Positions 34,001 through 44,387 of a DNA stretch of 64,000 nucleotides are shown here, one piece after another. Made by a program: the position numbers and the translations under genes. How positions within the stretch are numbered: the first letter of the stretch is position 1; the number at the start of each line of letters is the position of its first letter. This DNA is from Paraescarpia echinospica (Eukaryota; Annelida; Polychaeta; Sabellida; Siboglinidae): NCBI GenBank assembly GCA_020002185.1, contig CM034541.1, positions 53,218,553-53,282,552 on the forward strand, in the 5' to 3' direction. Below the pieces are notes generated by a model. That model was not told where the DNA came from, did no database searches, and saw nothing but the letters and a program-made list of their open reading frames with translations.

Positions 34001-34565
34001 GAGCAACAAACGTGATCTACTTCTTGCGACCCTCAACTAGTCTTCTTGTCTCCTTCGCTTCCTCTTCTTTTCCGTGCGATGACACTGAGAATGTCAGATT
34101 TGTGCACATCGAAAATGGGACAACAACACGACAAACTGTCTCCTGGTGTGCAACAATCATGTAGGTCAGCATCGCGTACTTGGCAGGCGATGTACTATGT
34201 TAAAACAAGTTGCGGTCATCACGTGTTGTCGTGAATGTGATGTTCCTTTCTCAAGATGTCAACTGAAATGACGCAGTTTGTTCTTTGGGATTACTTGTTT
34301 CCTCATTCGCCGAAGGAGAATTATGTGTTAAATGTGTTATTGTCGATTTGACCGAAGTGAGTTCGTCGATTGTTCGCTAGGTGGCGGCCACTGTCAGGCA
34401 ACATCTTCATTAACACAACGCCAGCTCGTATTCTCTAATCTGGGGTGATCTTAGCAGTGATCATCGATTGGGGGTAATTTCACATGTGATTTCATCATAT
34501 AGCATTCACACCCAAACCGCAAACAATACTCATTTTTGTTCGTACTGGTAAATCTGTTTTGGTGC

Positions 34566-35060
34566 TATATATCTTCTTCTTCTTCCCCTTGCTCCCTTGC
34601 GGGGGTCCACGCCAATCAGTAGCTTCTTCTGCTTTTCTTGTTAGTTCCCTCCATCTCTGTCTGTTGTCTGCAATGACCTTCCATTCTTGGCTGTTCACAC
34701 CTGCCCTCATAAGGTCTCTTTTCAAGCTGTCGTTCCATCTCAGCTTTGATCTTCCTCTTCCTTGTTTGTCACCCTCTTCTGCTTTCTGTGCTCTTTTTGA
34801 CAGTCTGTCTTCGCTCATTCTTTGCATGTGTCCTGCCCATCTCATTCTGTTTCCCACCACTTTCATCTTTACATGTTTTTCATGCCAATCTCTTCTGTCA
34901 GTTCCGTCAACTCCCTTCTATCTTCTCGCCTTACTCTACATATTCTTCGGACCCGTTTGTTCTCTGCTACTTGTAGCTTCTCCTCCTGTCTCTCTGTCAC
35001 TGCCAATGCTCCCAATCCATACAAACATGCTGGTTTTGTGGCTATATATGGTATAGATAA
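34566..35060 (-). mobile_element. RTE-like LINE 3' end
   Basis: On minus, ACLYGLGALAVTERQEEKLQ, ENKRVRRICRV and ELTEEIGMKN run in one frame, then NRMRWAGHMQRMSEDRL, GRGRSKLRWNDSLKRDL and WKVIADNRQRWREL in another. These form the usual C-terminal portion of an RTE-type ORF2, with one frameshift near 34867. The 3' side ends in a CTTCTTCTTC tract (plus-strand reading) at about 34570. Confidence 0.8.
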
Positions 35061-35760
35061 AATGGCGAATGTTAATGTCCGAGAAAATAAAAAGTTAAAT
35101 ATTAGAAACCGTCGCATCCATAAACCCTTTTTTGACATCAACTTCTAGTGATCTTAAGATATGGGGATAACAGGCTTCGTTGGAGCCATTTTTTAACATG
35201 GCATATACTTCAAAATGGCGAATTTCTTAAAGTCATCGAATGTAAAAAGAAATATACTTAAGGAAATAATCGCATTTAATAACCTACATATTGACATAAA
35301 CTTTGTTCGTGGCTGTAAATTATGTAATTCTTAAGATATGGAAATAATAGGCTTTGACGAGTTCCATCTTTAAAAATGGCGGATACATGAATGTCGGCGA
35401 AGGTGAATGTAACATTTTGAAATCGCTATCCACAAGCCTATTCAAAACCGTAAACATTGCGATTCTACGTGACGTAGTTGTTGAGATATCGTGACGTTTA
35501 TATTGCCGCCTGCCATCTTTAAAAATGACGGATGTGATTGTCGGAGAAGCTCAAAAGCAAAGAATTTAAAAAATGTTTACACCAGAATTATAGCTCATGG
35601 ATATGGGAAAGATATGGGAAAATGTAATTCCGCGGCCATTTTTAAAATGGCTGCCATTTCTGAACGCAGCAAAATCTGGAGTCCCTCTAATCTGTAAAAT
35701 GGTTCCATTGGTATGTAGAATACATGTGTCTTGCTTTTATGAATACAAAATGCACAATTC
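35050..35760 (+). repeat. Degenerate ~155-bp tandem repeat (AAAATGGCGGA family)
   Basis: AAAATGGCGAAT or AAAATGGCGGAT followed by GTCGGCGAAGG- or GTCCGAGAAAA-like text recurs near 35060, 35212, 35372 and 35520. Other shared blocks are TCTTAAGATATGG and CCATCTTTAAAAATG. The end of the array is the inverted partner of 33745-34000. Confidence 0.7.
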
Positions 35761-35859
35761 CGTCATTTTTCTGCACATATCCGCTTGACTGACATTGGTT
35801 AGAACGACTGGAGATTTAATACCAATTATTAATTGATGTAGGAGACATACTGCCAACAA

Positions 35860-35992
35860 GAATATGTTAACGACGGCGACGCCGATCGCCATGGCAACAA
35901 CAACAACTTAACAGTTTAAACAACAACTTGAGCAAGAACTTAAGCAATAACAACTTAAACAACAACACATACAACAACAACAACGATGATGA
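35860..35992. repeat. Imperfect (CAA)n repeat
   Basis: CAACAACAAC tracts are interrupted by CTTAAG and CTTAA blocks. Confidence 0.8.
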
Positions 35993-36379
35993 CTGCATAT
36001 GTTATCCTGTAAGTCATTAGTGTGTTATTTGTAGGGATTTATCAGGTCACATAAAAGGGCGCTGATTGAAAATCGAATGAACGAATTTCCTTTGAAATGA
36101 GCCCCCGCTAGCGTTACGTGCCCCCTAAACGTTTTGAATGTGCCTCCGTTTTCGAGAGTTTCGGGGGGTGCAATTGGATGTTTTTGGAGAGCCTGAAGTG
36201 TTGGTATTTCACGCATGTTGCCTAAGACGGGTGGCCGCCTAAGACGGGTGATTACCTTCCATACGTATGAACAAATGAAACTGTTCATGCAAAGATAATC
36301 ATCGTTTCGGGGGGTCGATAATGATTCACCGATTACATAGCGAACCGGTTTGCTATATAATCGACCGATCGATAGATAT

Positions 36380-36446
36380 GATCACTGACCCATGTAGGCT
36401 CGGCCGAGTGCCAATCACTGACCCATGTAGGCTCGGCCGGGTGCCA
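36380..36446. repeat. 33-bp tandem duplication
   Basis: ATCACTGACCCATGTAGGCT, followed by CGGCCGAGTGCCA or CGGCCGGGTGCCA, occurs twice in a row with one difference. Confidence 0.93.
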
Positions 36447-36758
36447 ACCAGACAGCGTGACGAGCGATACGGGGACAGCTGTTACGTAGGCGAGCGGCTG
36501 CTGGCACAACAGGAGTCGTCGGTTTCTTAGTGCGCTATTTTATTGGCCAGCGTGTCGTTTCTGTACTGAACATATATCGACACGATGTTTTGGTGTCCAC
36601 TTCTTAATGTTTAGTACTTGGTGCGTGCTTCATGTAGAACTAATGATGATTTGAACCGCAGGAGTGGAGTCACGGAATATGATTACAAGATTTAACAAGA
36701 TTGATTGCCATCCAGAGAATTAACTCTAGATGGCAGGTGGACAAGGAAGCCCTTTGGC

Positions 36759-39680
36759 TTATCTAGAGTCCAACCCTTTTATATACATATATCCAGCCCT
36801 TCTGAGGTATGTGTCGATTTTATTTTTAAACATATTCACACTACTAGCACCCACACAATCATCAGATAATCTGTTCCATTCCTTCACAGTCCTTTGTGAA
36901 AATGAGAACTTTCTCACGTCTAATCTACACTGCTCCTTTACTAATGTAACTTCATGTCCTCTAGTCTTTCTATCTTTCTTAACTGAAAAAAACATATTTC
37001 TATCAATATTTTCATAACCATTCAATATTTTAAACAATTCTATCTGATCTCCTCTCAATCTCCTGGTCTCTAGTGTTGTTAAACCACATTCTTTTAGGCG
37101 TTTTTCATAACTAAGATCCCTCAGTTTTGGTATCATTTTAGTCGCTCTCCTCTGTACTCTTTCTAGCATATCTATGTCCTTCTTGCGGTATGGCCTCCAC
37201 GCTTGTATACAATATTCTAAATGAGGCCTAACTATTGTTTTGTACAGTGGTATTATTAGTTCTTTTTCTTTATATGCTATATTTCGCCTAATCAATCCAA
37301 GGATTTGATTTCCCTTTGAAGCTGCAATTCCACACTGCTCTGAAACCTTCATGTCAGCACTAATTGTCAGCCCTAAGTCTTTTTCTTTTACAGTAGTACT
37401 TAGTACAGTTCCCCCCATTGTATATTCTACATATTCGTTCCCATATCCTGTGTGGAGGCATTTACATTTCCCAAAATTGAACAACATTTGCCACTTTTCA
37501 GACCATTTGATCAACCTGTCAAGATCATCTTGTAAATGCTGTCTATCACCATCACTTTCAATCCTTCTAAACACTTTTGTATCATCTGCAAATTTCAACA
37601 CCTTGCTAGCTATATCATCGTCCAAATCGTTTATATATATTAAGAATAATATAGGTCCCAGTACTGATCCCTGTGGAACCCCACTCAAAACTGATTTCCA
37701 GTTTGAAGCCTCCCCATCAACAACTACCCGTTGTCTTCTGTCAATCAGCCATTTTTCTATCTAGTTAATTATACCATTTCCTATGCCATGGGCTTTTAGT
37801 TTAAGCAGTAATCTCTGATGTGGCACTTTGTCGAAAGCTTTTTGAAAATCTAAGTAGATGATATCTACTGGTGATCCATCATCTACCCACTTAGTGATAT
37901 CTTCCAAAAAACATAACATATTTGTTAAGCATGACCTCGCTTTTAGAAACCCATGTTGAGATGGGTTTATCAAGTTATGTTTAACAAGAAAATCCACCAT
38001 GTGATCTTTAATTAGTCTTTCTAATAATTTACAAATCACTGATGTTAAACTCACTGGTCTATAGTTCTCTGACTTGTTTCTCGAACCTTTTTTAAATAAC
38101 GGTATAATGTTTGCTTCTTTCCATTCTAAAGGAACCACTCCCTCTTCTAATGACAAGTTGAAAACTGTTGCAAGCGGTATGCTAATTTGTTCTACAATTT
38201 CCACTAGTAGTTTGGGTGGAATACCATCCACTCCAGGTGATTTATTTTCCTTCATAGCCCTAATTTTCTTAGCTACCATTTCTGGGGTTACAATTAACTG
38301 TCTTAAATAGTCTGATTCTGCCCCCTTGAACTTAGCCTCTGGTACTGGCAGTGAACTAGTGTCTTCTCTGGTAAACACTGAACTAAAATACTCATTTAGG
38401 TCTTCAGCCATTAAGAATCCTTCTGATATTATATTTCCAGCACTATCTTCTAGAGGGCCGACCTTATCCTGAACTTTCTGTTTGCTTCGAACATACGCAT
38501 AAAAACTCTTGTTGTCATGTTTTATATTACAAGCTAATTTATGTTCATAGCTTCTCTTTGAATTTATAATTTCAGCTGTAGCTTGGTTTAGTGCTTCTTT
38601 ATAAATGTTGTAGTCTTCGTCATTGCCAGTACGTCTATATGACTTCCACATCATTTGTTTATACTTAATTTTTCTAATGGCTTCTTTCGATAAGTATTTC
38701 TTTCTGGTCCGTTTCCCTTGTTTTTTGAAGGGAACAAATTTATCTACAATGCACTCTATTTCATTCTTTAAGATATTCCAGCATTCTGTTGCTGTCTTAT
38801 CCTTCAGTGTATTATTCCAGTGTATCTTTGCTAAATATTTCCTCATTTCCTTATATCTTCCTTTGTGGAAATTTCTCCTCAACTGCTTTTTATTATTTCT
38901 TTCTGATTTTACTTTGATGGTAAAATGTATCTGGTTGTGATCACTACTTCCCAGAGGCTCACATAATTTAACATTGTCAACTAATTCATTCTGTGAGGAC
39001 AAAACTAAGTCTAACACATTCTCTCCCCTGGTTGGTTCTAGCACATGTTGAGAAAGGAAACTATCTTGTACTAAAACTAAAAACTTGTGGTCCTCACTAC
39101 CCATACTCTGTAGAGATTTCCATTTTATATGCCCATGGTTAAAATCCCCCATAATAACACAGTCCCGTTTGCTCACTTCCCTTATAGCGTTTTGTATTTT
39201 TTCATTCTCTTCTATGCTTATGTTTGGACTTCGATAAACTAATCCAACCGTTAACGTTGAGTTTCCTGTAACTATGTTACACCAAACAGCTTCTTCGCAA
39301 TCTGCTTCTCTGTCTAATTTTATTTCATAAGCCTGGATAGATTCTTTAATATATAAAATAACTCCACCTCCCCTTCTTCCTATTCTATCTTTCCTAAACA
39401 TTACATATCCTGTCAGTCCCAATTCGGCATCTGATATATCGGTGGTTGCCCATGATTCGGTTATACCTATTATGTGAGGGTCAATATCTTCTACCATAAT
39501 GTTTAGTTCATTTCTTTTGTTTACTATACTCCTTGCATTTAAACAAACACATTTATACCCAGCTTCAGAACAGTTTTCCAGACTGTTCTTTGCTGAATTA
39601 TTTTTGCTGCCTTTATCTATGCCTCCAGTTTCAGGCTTCTCTGCGAGTCCCCCCTGCGAATTTAGTTTAAATAGATGCAA
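36759..39680 (-). pseudogene. CR1 ORF2: APE endonuclease and reverse transcriptase, one stop
   Basis: The endonuclease domain holds CLNARSIVNKRNE, GITESWA, GGGVILYIKES, LVYRSP, IMGDFNHGHIKW and GSSDHNQIHF, so the main catalytic motifs stay intact. A connecting region follows. RT has MKENKSPGVDGIPPKLL, IIPLFKKGSRNKSENYRPVSL, QHGFLKARSC, IIYLDFQKAFDKVPH, SGVPQGSVLGPILF and the catalytic FADDTKVF. It closes with PHLEYCIQAWRPY, LERVQRRATKM and SFSQRTVKEWNRLSDD. A TAG at about 37758-37760 replaces the Trp of the block before EKWLIDRRQ; otherwise the frame is open for about 970 codons. The N-terminus is set by overlap with ORF1, and no clear ATG is seen. Confidence 0.92.
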
Positions 39681-40399
39681 CCTGTCCCACTGTCAACAGA
39701 TCGCAGCAGATTCTCTGAGAATACTGCTGCCCCCTTTCCACTTAGATGGAGGCCATCTCTCATGTACATATCTTCTCTCCCAACAAAGTACCCTCATAAA
39801 TCTATGAATCCCACGCCCTCTTCCTCAAACATCTGCTCAACTAGTGCGTTGATCGCCATCCTCTTACAGTTTCTGTATCTTGCCCCCCTTCCTCCCATTA
39901 CTGGCAAAATTCCTGAGAGAATAACCTGTTCCACTCTTGTCTTCTTTAGCTTCCTCACTAGATGTCTGTACTTCTGAACTATACCAGTTGTTCCCTCCTT
40001 GTCTGCATTGTTTGTCCCAACGTGTACTAGTATAGACCCTCCCTTGCCATGCCCCAATACCTTCTCTACCCTTTCGGTCACATGCTCTATCCTAGCCCCC
40101 GGTAGACATACAACAACGTCCTTCCCCTCGCATATAGTCTTGTCTGTTTTTCTCAGAATTGAATCGCCCATAAACACTCTCTCTTTTCTCTTTGCCCCCT
40201 CAATCACTGCCTCGGAGTAGCTCCTCCGGTTTGCATATGTCTGGTTGTTGTCTTTTCCTCTTGTCGTCTTCTCTCCTGTCACATTCTCTTCCATTCCCTT
40301 CTTTCCTGTCGTGTTTTCTCTTGTCCCCTTTCCTCCTGTCATCTTCTCTTCTAGCACATTTACTCTCACTTCCTTTCGTCCCTTCTTCTTTCCTCCCAT
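39662..40399 (-). pseudogene. CR1 ORF1: SGNH esterase-like protein, one stop
   Basis: Begins at an ATG at 40399 with a long Lys/Gly/Glu-rich region built of short repeats (EENVTGEK type), probably RNA-binding by charge. The SGNH fold follows: block I in VFMGDSILRK (GDS), block III in ILVHVGTNNADKEG (GTNN), then VILSGILPV. After FIDL a TGA at 39794-39796 replaces the expected Trp. The frame then continues through DMYMRDGLHLSGKGAAVF, which holds the block V Asp and His, to a stop at 39662. SGNH-esterase ORF1 proteins are a known feature of CR1 LINEs. The end overlaps the start of ORF2 in another frame. Confidence 0.85.
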
Positions 40400-40899
40400 C
40401 ACATTTTCTTCTCTCCTCTCCCGTCCCTTTTTTTTACGCCTGGCATTTAGTTAAAGGACGTTGGAAATGTGGGTCCTTCTAATGCGACACAAACAGTCGT
40501 AAGTACTATCTATCTAGTGTCTATGGCAAAGGAACTAAATATTCCACAAAGCGGGAAACATTTTATAGCCCGCCGCAGGCACACCCGGCTTGTATAATCT
40601 CTATATAACCTCGCTACAACGAAGTACACGTCAGGGTTTGTCTTGGGCATTGGACTGTTTTGCTTATAACCACGCCATACACAAGTTCGACAACAGCCAG
40701 TTTATTAATGAATGCGGTGTTCTGTTAACGCACTTTTATATACGGCATGAACATCTCATGTCAATATTATGTTACCATCAATATAGACGTAGGTCTTATT
40801 CGAGAGAAAATAAACGGAAATACTCGAGAGAAATCCTTATTGACAAGAATGATAGTGAAACGATTTTACCATGTACAGCTGTTTAAAAAATATAAATTA

Positions 40900-41090
40900 T
40901 TGAAAGTAATAGACAGACAGACATATTTATTTTTACCGTACGTGCACAAATGTTAAAATTAAAATAATTTACGTAAATATGAAGGTCAAGGAGACTCCAA
41001 TTGACACGTTTAAAATGAAAAAAAATGAAACAATTCATTCCACTAGACATACTGACATATTTCGCTAGATATATAGTATTACCTAACAAT
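40900..41090 (-). mobile_element. Possible LINE 3' UTR fragment
   Basis: ATAGACAGACAGACATATTT at the left, then TTACG and AAGGTCAAGGAGACTCCAAT, resembles the arrangement at 14223-14350 (short tandem tail repeat, TATTTATT, GGAGACTCC). No coding remains. Confidence 0.3.
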
Positions 41091-41132
41091 AACTACACAC
41101 TTCATAGATGTATTAAAGAGACATAACTACGT

Positions 41133-42213
41133 ATGAATAGACGGTCAAGTCAAAAGCGTTTATTCAAACAAATCAAACAAAATTTACAAATTACATATAT
41201 AAAGCATATCAGGGAAACGTTTGAAAGGAGAAACGCTGAAGTAAAAAAGTTAATGTCGTATTACTCCTTTGTCGGGTCGTTCAGTTGGACAATCAAACCC
41301 GACACGAGTGTTAGCTTATGTAAGAATTACGTCTAAACGCGATACTCAAAGCAGTCTCACATCCAGTTATATGTTCCCTTCAACTTTATCTCTGCCATAA
41401 CATAATATTTGTTGTTTCAAAATGTACGCTTATTAAGTAGTATACACTAGTGATAAGGCCGGCGTTGTCTTGATATCGTCATTGTCATTGACGGCATTTG
41501 AACTGTGAAATTGCACAACGCGACATGATGACGACAGATTCTTCGCTTGCTAAGATCAGTAGGAAGACCTCTGTCGCCGAAGACGGCGCCACGCCTTCTG
41601 GTGACTGTAGAAGCCTATCCTGGACTTGCAGGCTCTCGAGCATCTTGGCTGAACGTAGGCATGGCCTGAAGATGCCTGAGCTGCAGATTATTTCCTCCAG
41701 CTACACTTCTCCCCATCGGTTTCTCTTCTGGAGTGCTCGAAGTCTTGCGCAGCTCTCCTGGTAATCTCCACATACTGTCAAAACAATCGCGTCACTGAAT
41801 TTCTAGTCAAATTTGCTACATAAACCCTACCCACAATTGTATGCAATTGAAATCAACCGAAAAATATATTTCTACAAAGTTTATGAGTTTGCAAAATGAA
41901 ATAACGATGTGAAAATTTTACACTTGTTTACTATGCAAGGAGAATAGTAAACAAAAGAAGTGAACTAAACATTATGGTAGACGATATTGACCCTCACATA
42001 ATAGATATAACCGAAGCATGGACCACCATCGATATATCAGATGCCGAATTGGGACTGACAGGTTATGTAATGTTTAGGAAAGATAGAATATGAAGAAGGG
42101 GAGGTGGGGTTATTTTATATATTAAAGACTCTATCCACGCTTATGAAATAAAATATTAGAAAGAGAAGTAGATTGTGAAGAAGCTGTTTGGCGTAACATG
42201 GTTACAGGAAACT
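41133..42213 (+). repeat. Left arm of a 1,081-bp perfect inverted repeat
   Basis: Every stretch I compared with the reverse complement of 47245-48325 was identical, and the arms are the same length. The arm contains about 810 bp not recognised as a transposon (41133-41940), followed by about 270 bp of CR1 ORF2 start in plus orientation (41941-42213). That CR1 piece stops abruptly at ...GGAAACT. Open frames 41133-41336 and 41498-41764 are present in both arms; they show no known domain. Confidence 0.95.
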
Positions 42214-42680
42214 ACACGCAACTACATACTTCATTAACACATACTGTGAACCGATGCGTGGGCTTGCCGAGATGACTTTGTAACATAGACGCCGGAACAA
42301 ATTTCTCTGGGGGGCAGACATATGGTTCTGCCCCCCCCTCCCATTAAATGTGAGCGTGAGTGTTTGCTTTGTGGCGAGCGTCAACAGCGGGTAGAAATGT
42401 AAATTTTATGAGGCGATTAATAGGTATTTTTGTCGACTGTGAAAGGTGTGTGCAATTGGATGGTAAACATTTAAACATTGTTTTCTGCCCCCCCCCCTCT
42501 CCCAGTAATAGGTGGCGTGGTTTCAACAGCACTGTTCCTCCCATGTTCTCGGATGTAATGAGGTCACAGCCGAGACAGCGGAGAAGCTGAAGTTACAGCG
42601 GCGCAGCGGCGAAAAATCTACAAGTAAAGCATTTCCTTGTTTAAACTGCAGATCGCTTCTGCTGGCCCAGTAATCGCAAA
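42214..42680. other. Spacer between the inverted-repeat arm and the TLR remnant
   Basis: Contains two C-runs (42328 and 42489) and a block at 42545-42615 similar to 28985-29115. No gene is recognised. Confidence 0.4.
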
Positions 42681-42681
42681 T

Positions 42682-43308
42682 ATGAGTGGTGCAGTCTTTC
42701 GGATGATACTTTTATACTTCACTATATTCCAAGTTGTCGTCGAAACCACTGCATCGCGACAGCACTGGTCCGAGTCACGAGTCATTGTTGATCGCCATTT
42801 TTAAGTGACAGTTGATTGCACCGCTGCGCACATTTCAATAATTCCCGTGGGTGCGTTTCCGGAAGACATGACACATTTTATAATGAGTCATTTAAATATA
42901 CAAGACGTCAGACAACTATGGCCAAGCTTAGTCCCCTGCCCAAGTTGGAAGTGGTAGATTTCTTCTACGGTCACGCCGGTAGAATTTATATTGCCTTGAT
43001 GGATAATTTCCGGAGTTTATATATATCAAGCCTAGCGTTTCGAAACCAATATATACAGTTCATTGAGCCCGATGCATTTTCTAATTTCTCCAGTATACGA
43101 TCGATCAACCTTTGTTGTAACGATCGGATAAGTTATAAAGCAGTCATCGCAGCATTGGTGCCAACACAGAACAACAAGATCGAGACTTATCTTAGACAAA
43201 GCAAATAGATGGGCAGAAGTTACACGCACACACGCACACACGCACACACGCACACACGCACACACGCACACACGCACACACGCACGCACGCACGCACACA
43301 CACGCGCG

Positions 43309-43372
<64 letters not shown>

Positions 43373-44279
43373 CTCGAACTGCAGCCAAAGTACATGCATT
43401 ATCCGAATTTGAAGCGTCTAAACATTTCACACAATCAGTTAGAGAAGGTACCGTCTCTACTGTGCATTGATTGTCCGAAGTTTGACGACTTCGACATGTC
43501 TTATAACCACTTTCATACGCAGGATCCATTGACATTCTCGACTCGTCGCCGTCTGAAACACAACAATCTCGACGGAAACGTTCTAAAGGACGTGTATTTA
43601 GAATTGAGCAATCTTACTCGCTTGGAAACAGTCTCCCTATGTTCCAACAAAATGCATGGTTTAGACAGCAAGTTTACTACCGAACGAGAGGAGTTGTTTC
43701 GTGTGAAGACATTCTCTGTAGACATACGGAACAACTTTTTCATTTGCTCCTGCGCTTCGCTTGCTTACATTCGCTGGGTGCAGTCGACGAAGGTTGACCT
43801 GGTAGTGAGAGATGGGCTGACTTGCTTGCTGGATAACAAGAGATCAGTACTTGTCGACGTGTGTCTGGCAAACCTGATGAACGAATGCAGCAGCCAAGGC
43901 CATGTCATCATTGTCAGTATTGGCATCTTTTTCCTCTGTGTGGCGATCGTCCTGGTGGGGCTAGTGTGGAACAGATGGTATATCAAGTATCGTGTAATTC
44001 TGTGTAGTTCAAAGTAATCGGCGCGCTGAACACAGAAACCAATACGATGTTAACGTGTTGTACTTCACGTATCCCACCAAACCAGCCGACTACGTGGCGA
44101 GTAGGGAGATCGCTGCATGGGTATTCACATATCGTTGTCCTCTCCCCGAAGACGAGGAGGATCTCAAACTGTTTATCGATGATCGCGATGGCAGGGTCAT
44201 GTCGAAGGCTGAACTGTTTATTTCCGCTTTCGAGCATTCTTACAAACTAATCGTGTGTGCATTGCGCTGGAGTTATTAA
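42682..44279 (+). pseudogene. Toll-like receptor remnant (LRR, LRRCT, TM, partial TIR)
   Basis: The ATG at 42682 starts a good signal peptide (MSGAVFRMILLYFTIFQVVV), then a stop near 42802. From about 42900 come leucine-rich repeats: LPKLEVVDFFYG, NFRSLYISSLAFRN, IEPDAFSNFSSIRSINLCCN. A microsatellite at 43222-43372 interrupts the ectodomain. From 43394 come [20 protein letters not shown] and LSNLTRLETVSLCSNKM, then a C-terminal cap (RNNFFICSCASLAYIRWV) and a transmembrane helix (VIIVSIGIFFLCVAIVLVGL). After a frameshift near 44010 a TIR-like part follows: YDVNVLYFTYP, EDEEDLKLFIDDRDGR and AELFISAFEHSYKLIV, stopping at about 75 residues. The later TIR boxes are missing. The ectodomain is far shorter than the usual 600 or more residues. 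At least three frame changes plus truncation make it a pseudogene. Confidence 0.85.
43222..43372. repeat. Compound AC/GC/AT microsatellite inside the TLR remnant
   Basis: ACGCACAC units, then (CG)n, (AC)n and (AT)n. It falls between LRR-coding segments and so replaces or splits ectodomain sequence. Confidence 0.97.
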
Positions 44280-44387
44280 GTGACAGATTTTGTATGAACA
44301 ACATTAATCTTCCATTGGCATTTAAGAAGTCACTGAGTCAGTTTATTTTCATTAATTTCTGTGACGAAAATCAGACAATTCCTACGT

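Larger units (their letters stand above)
36684..40440 (-). mobile_element. CR1-type LINE, nearly complete
   Basis: A minus-strand element with an ORF1 bearing an SGNH esterase, an ORF2 with APE endonuclease and RT, and a 3' end of short repeats. The plus strand reads AAGATTTAACAAGATTG at 36684, a 10-bp tail unit that is repeated more clearly in the second copy at 44398. Only isolated nonsense changes disable the proteins, making this the youngest LINE in the window. The 5' limit is uncertain; coding-like sequence ends near 40430. A diverged 5'-truncated sister lies at 44388-47540. Confidence 0.92.

Noticed and set aside
34559..35148. Plus-strand frames of 165 and 108 codons
   Set aside because: Shadows of the minus-strand RTE-like LINE tail; the same holds for plus-strand frames across 37351-40482 and 59025-63142.
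41498..41764. 88-codon frame present in both inverted-repeat arms as a conserved gene
   Set aside because: The two copies agree because the arms are identical, so agreement gives no evidence of coding selection.
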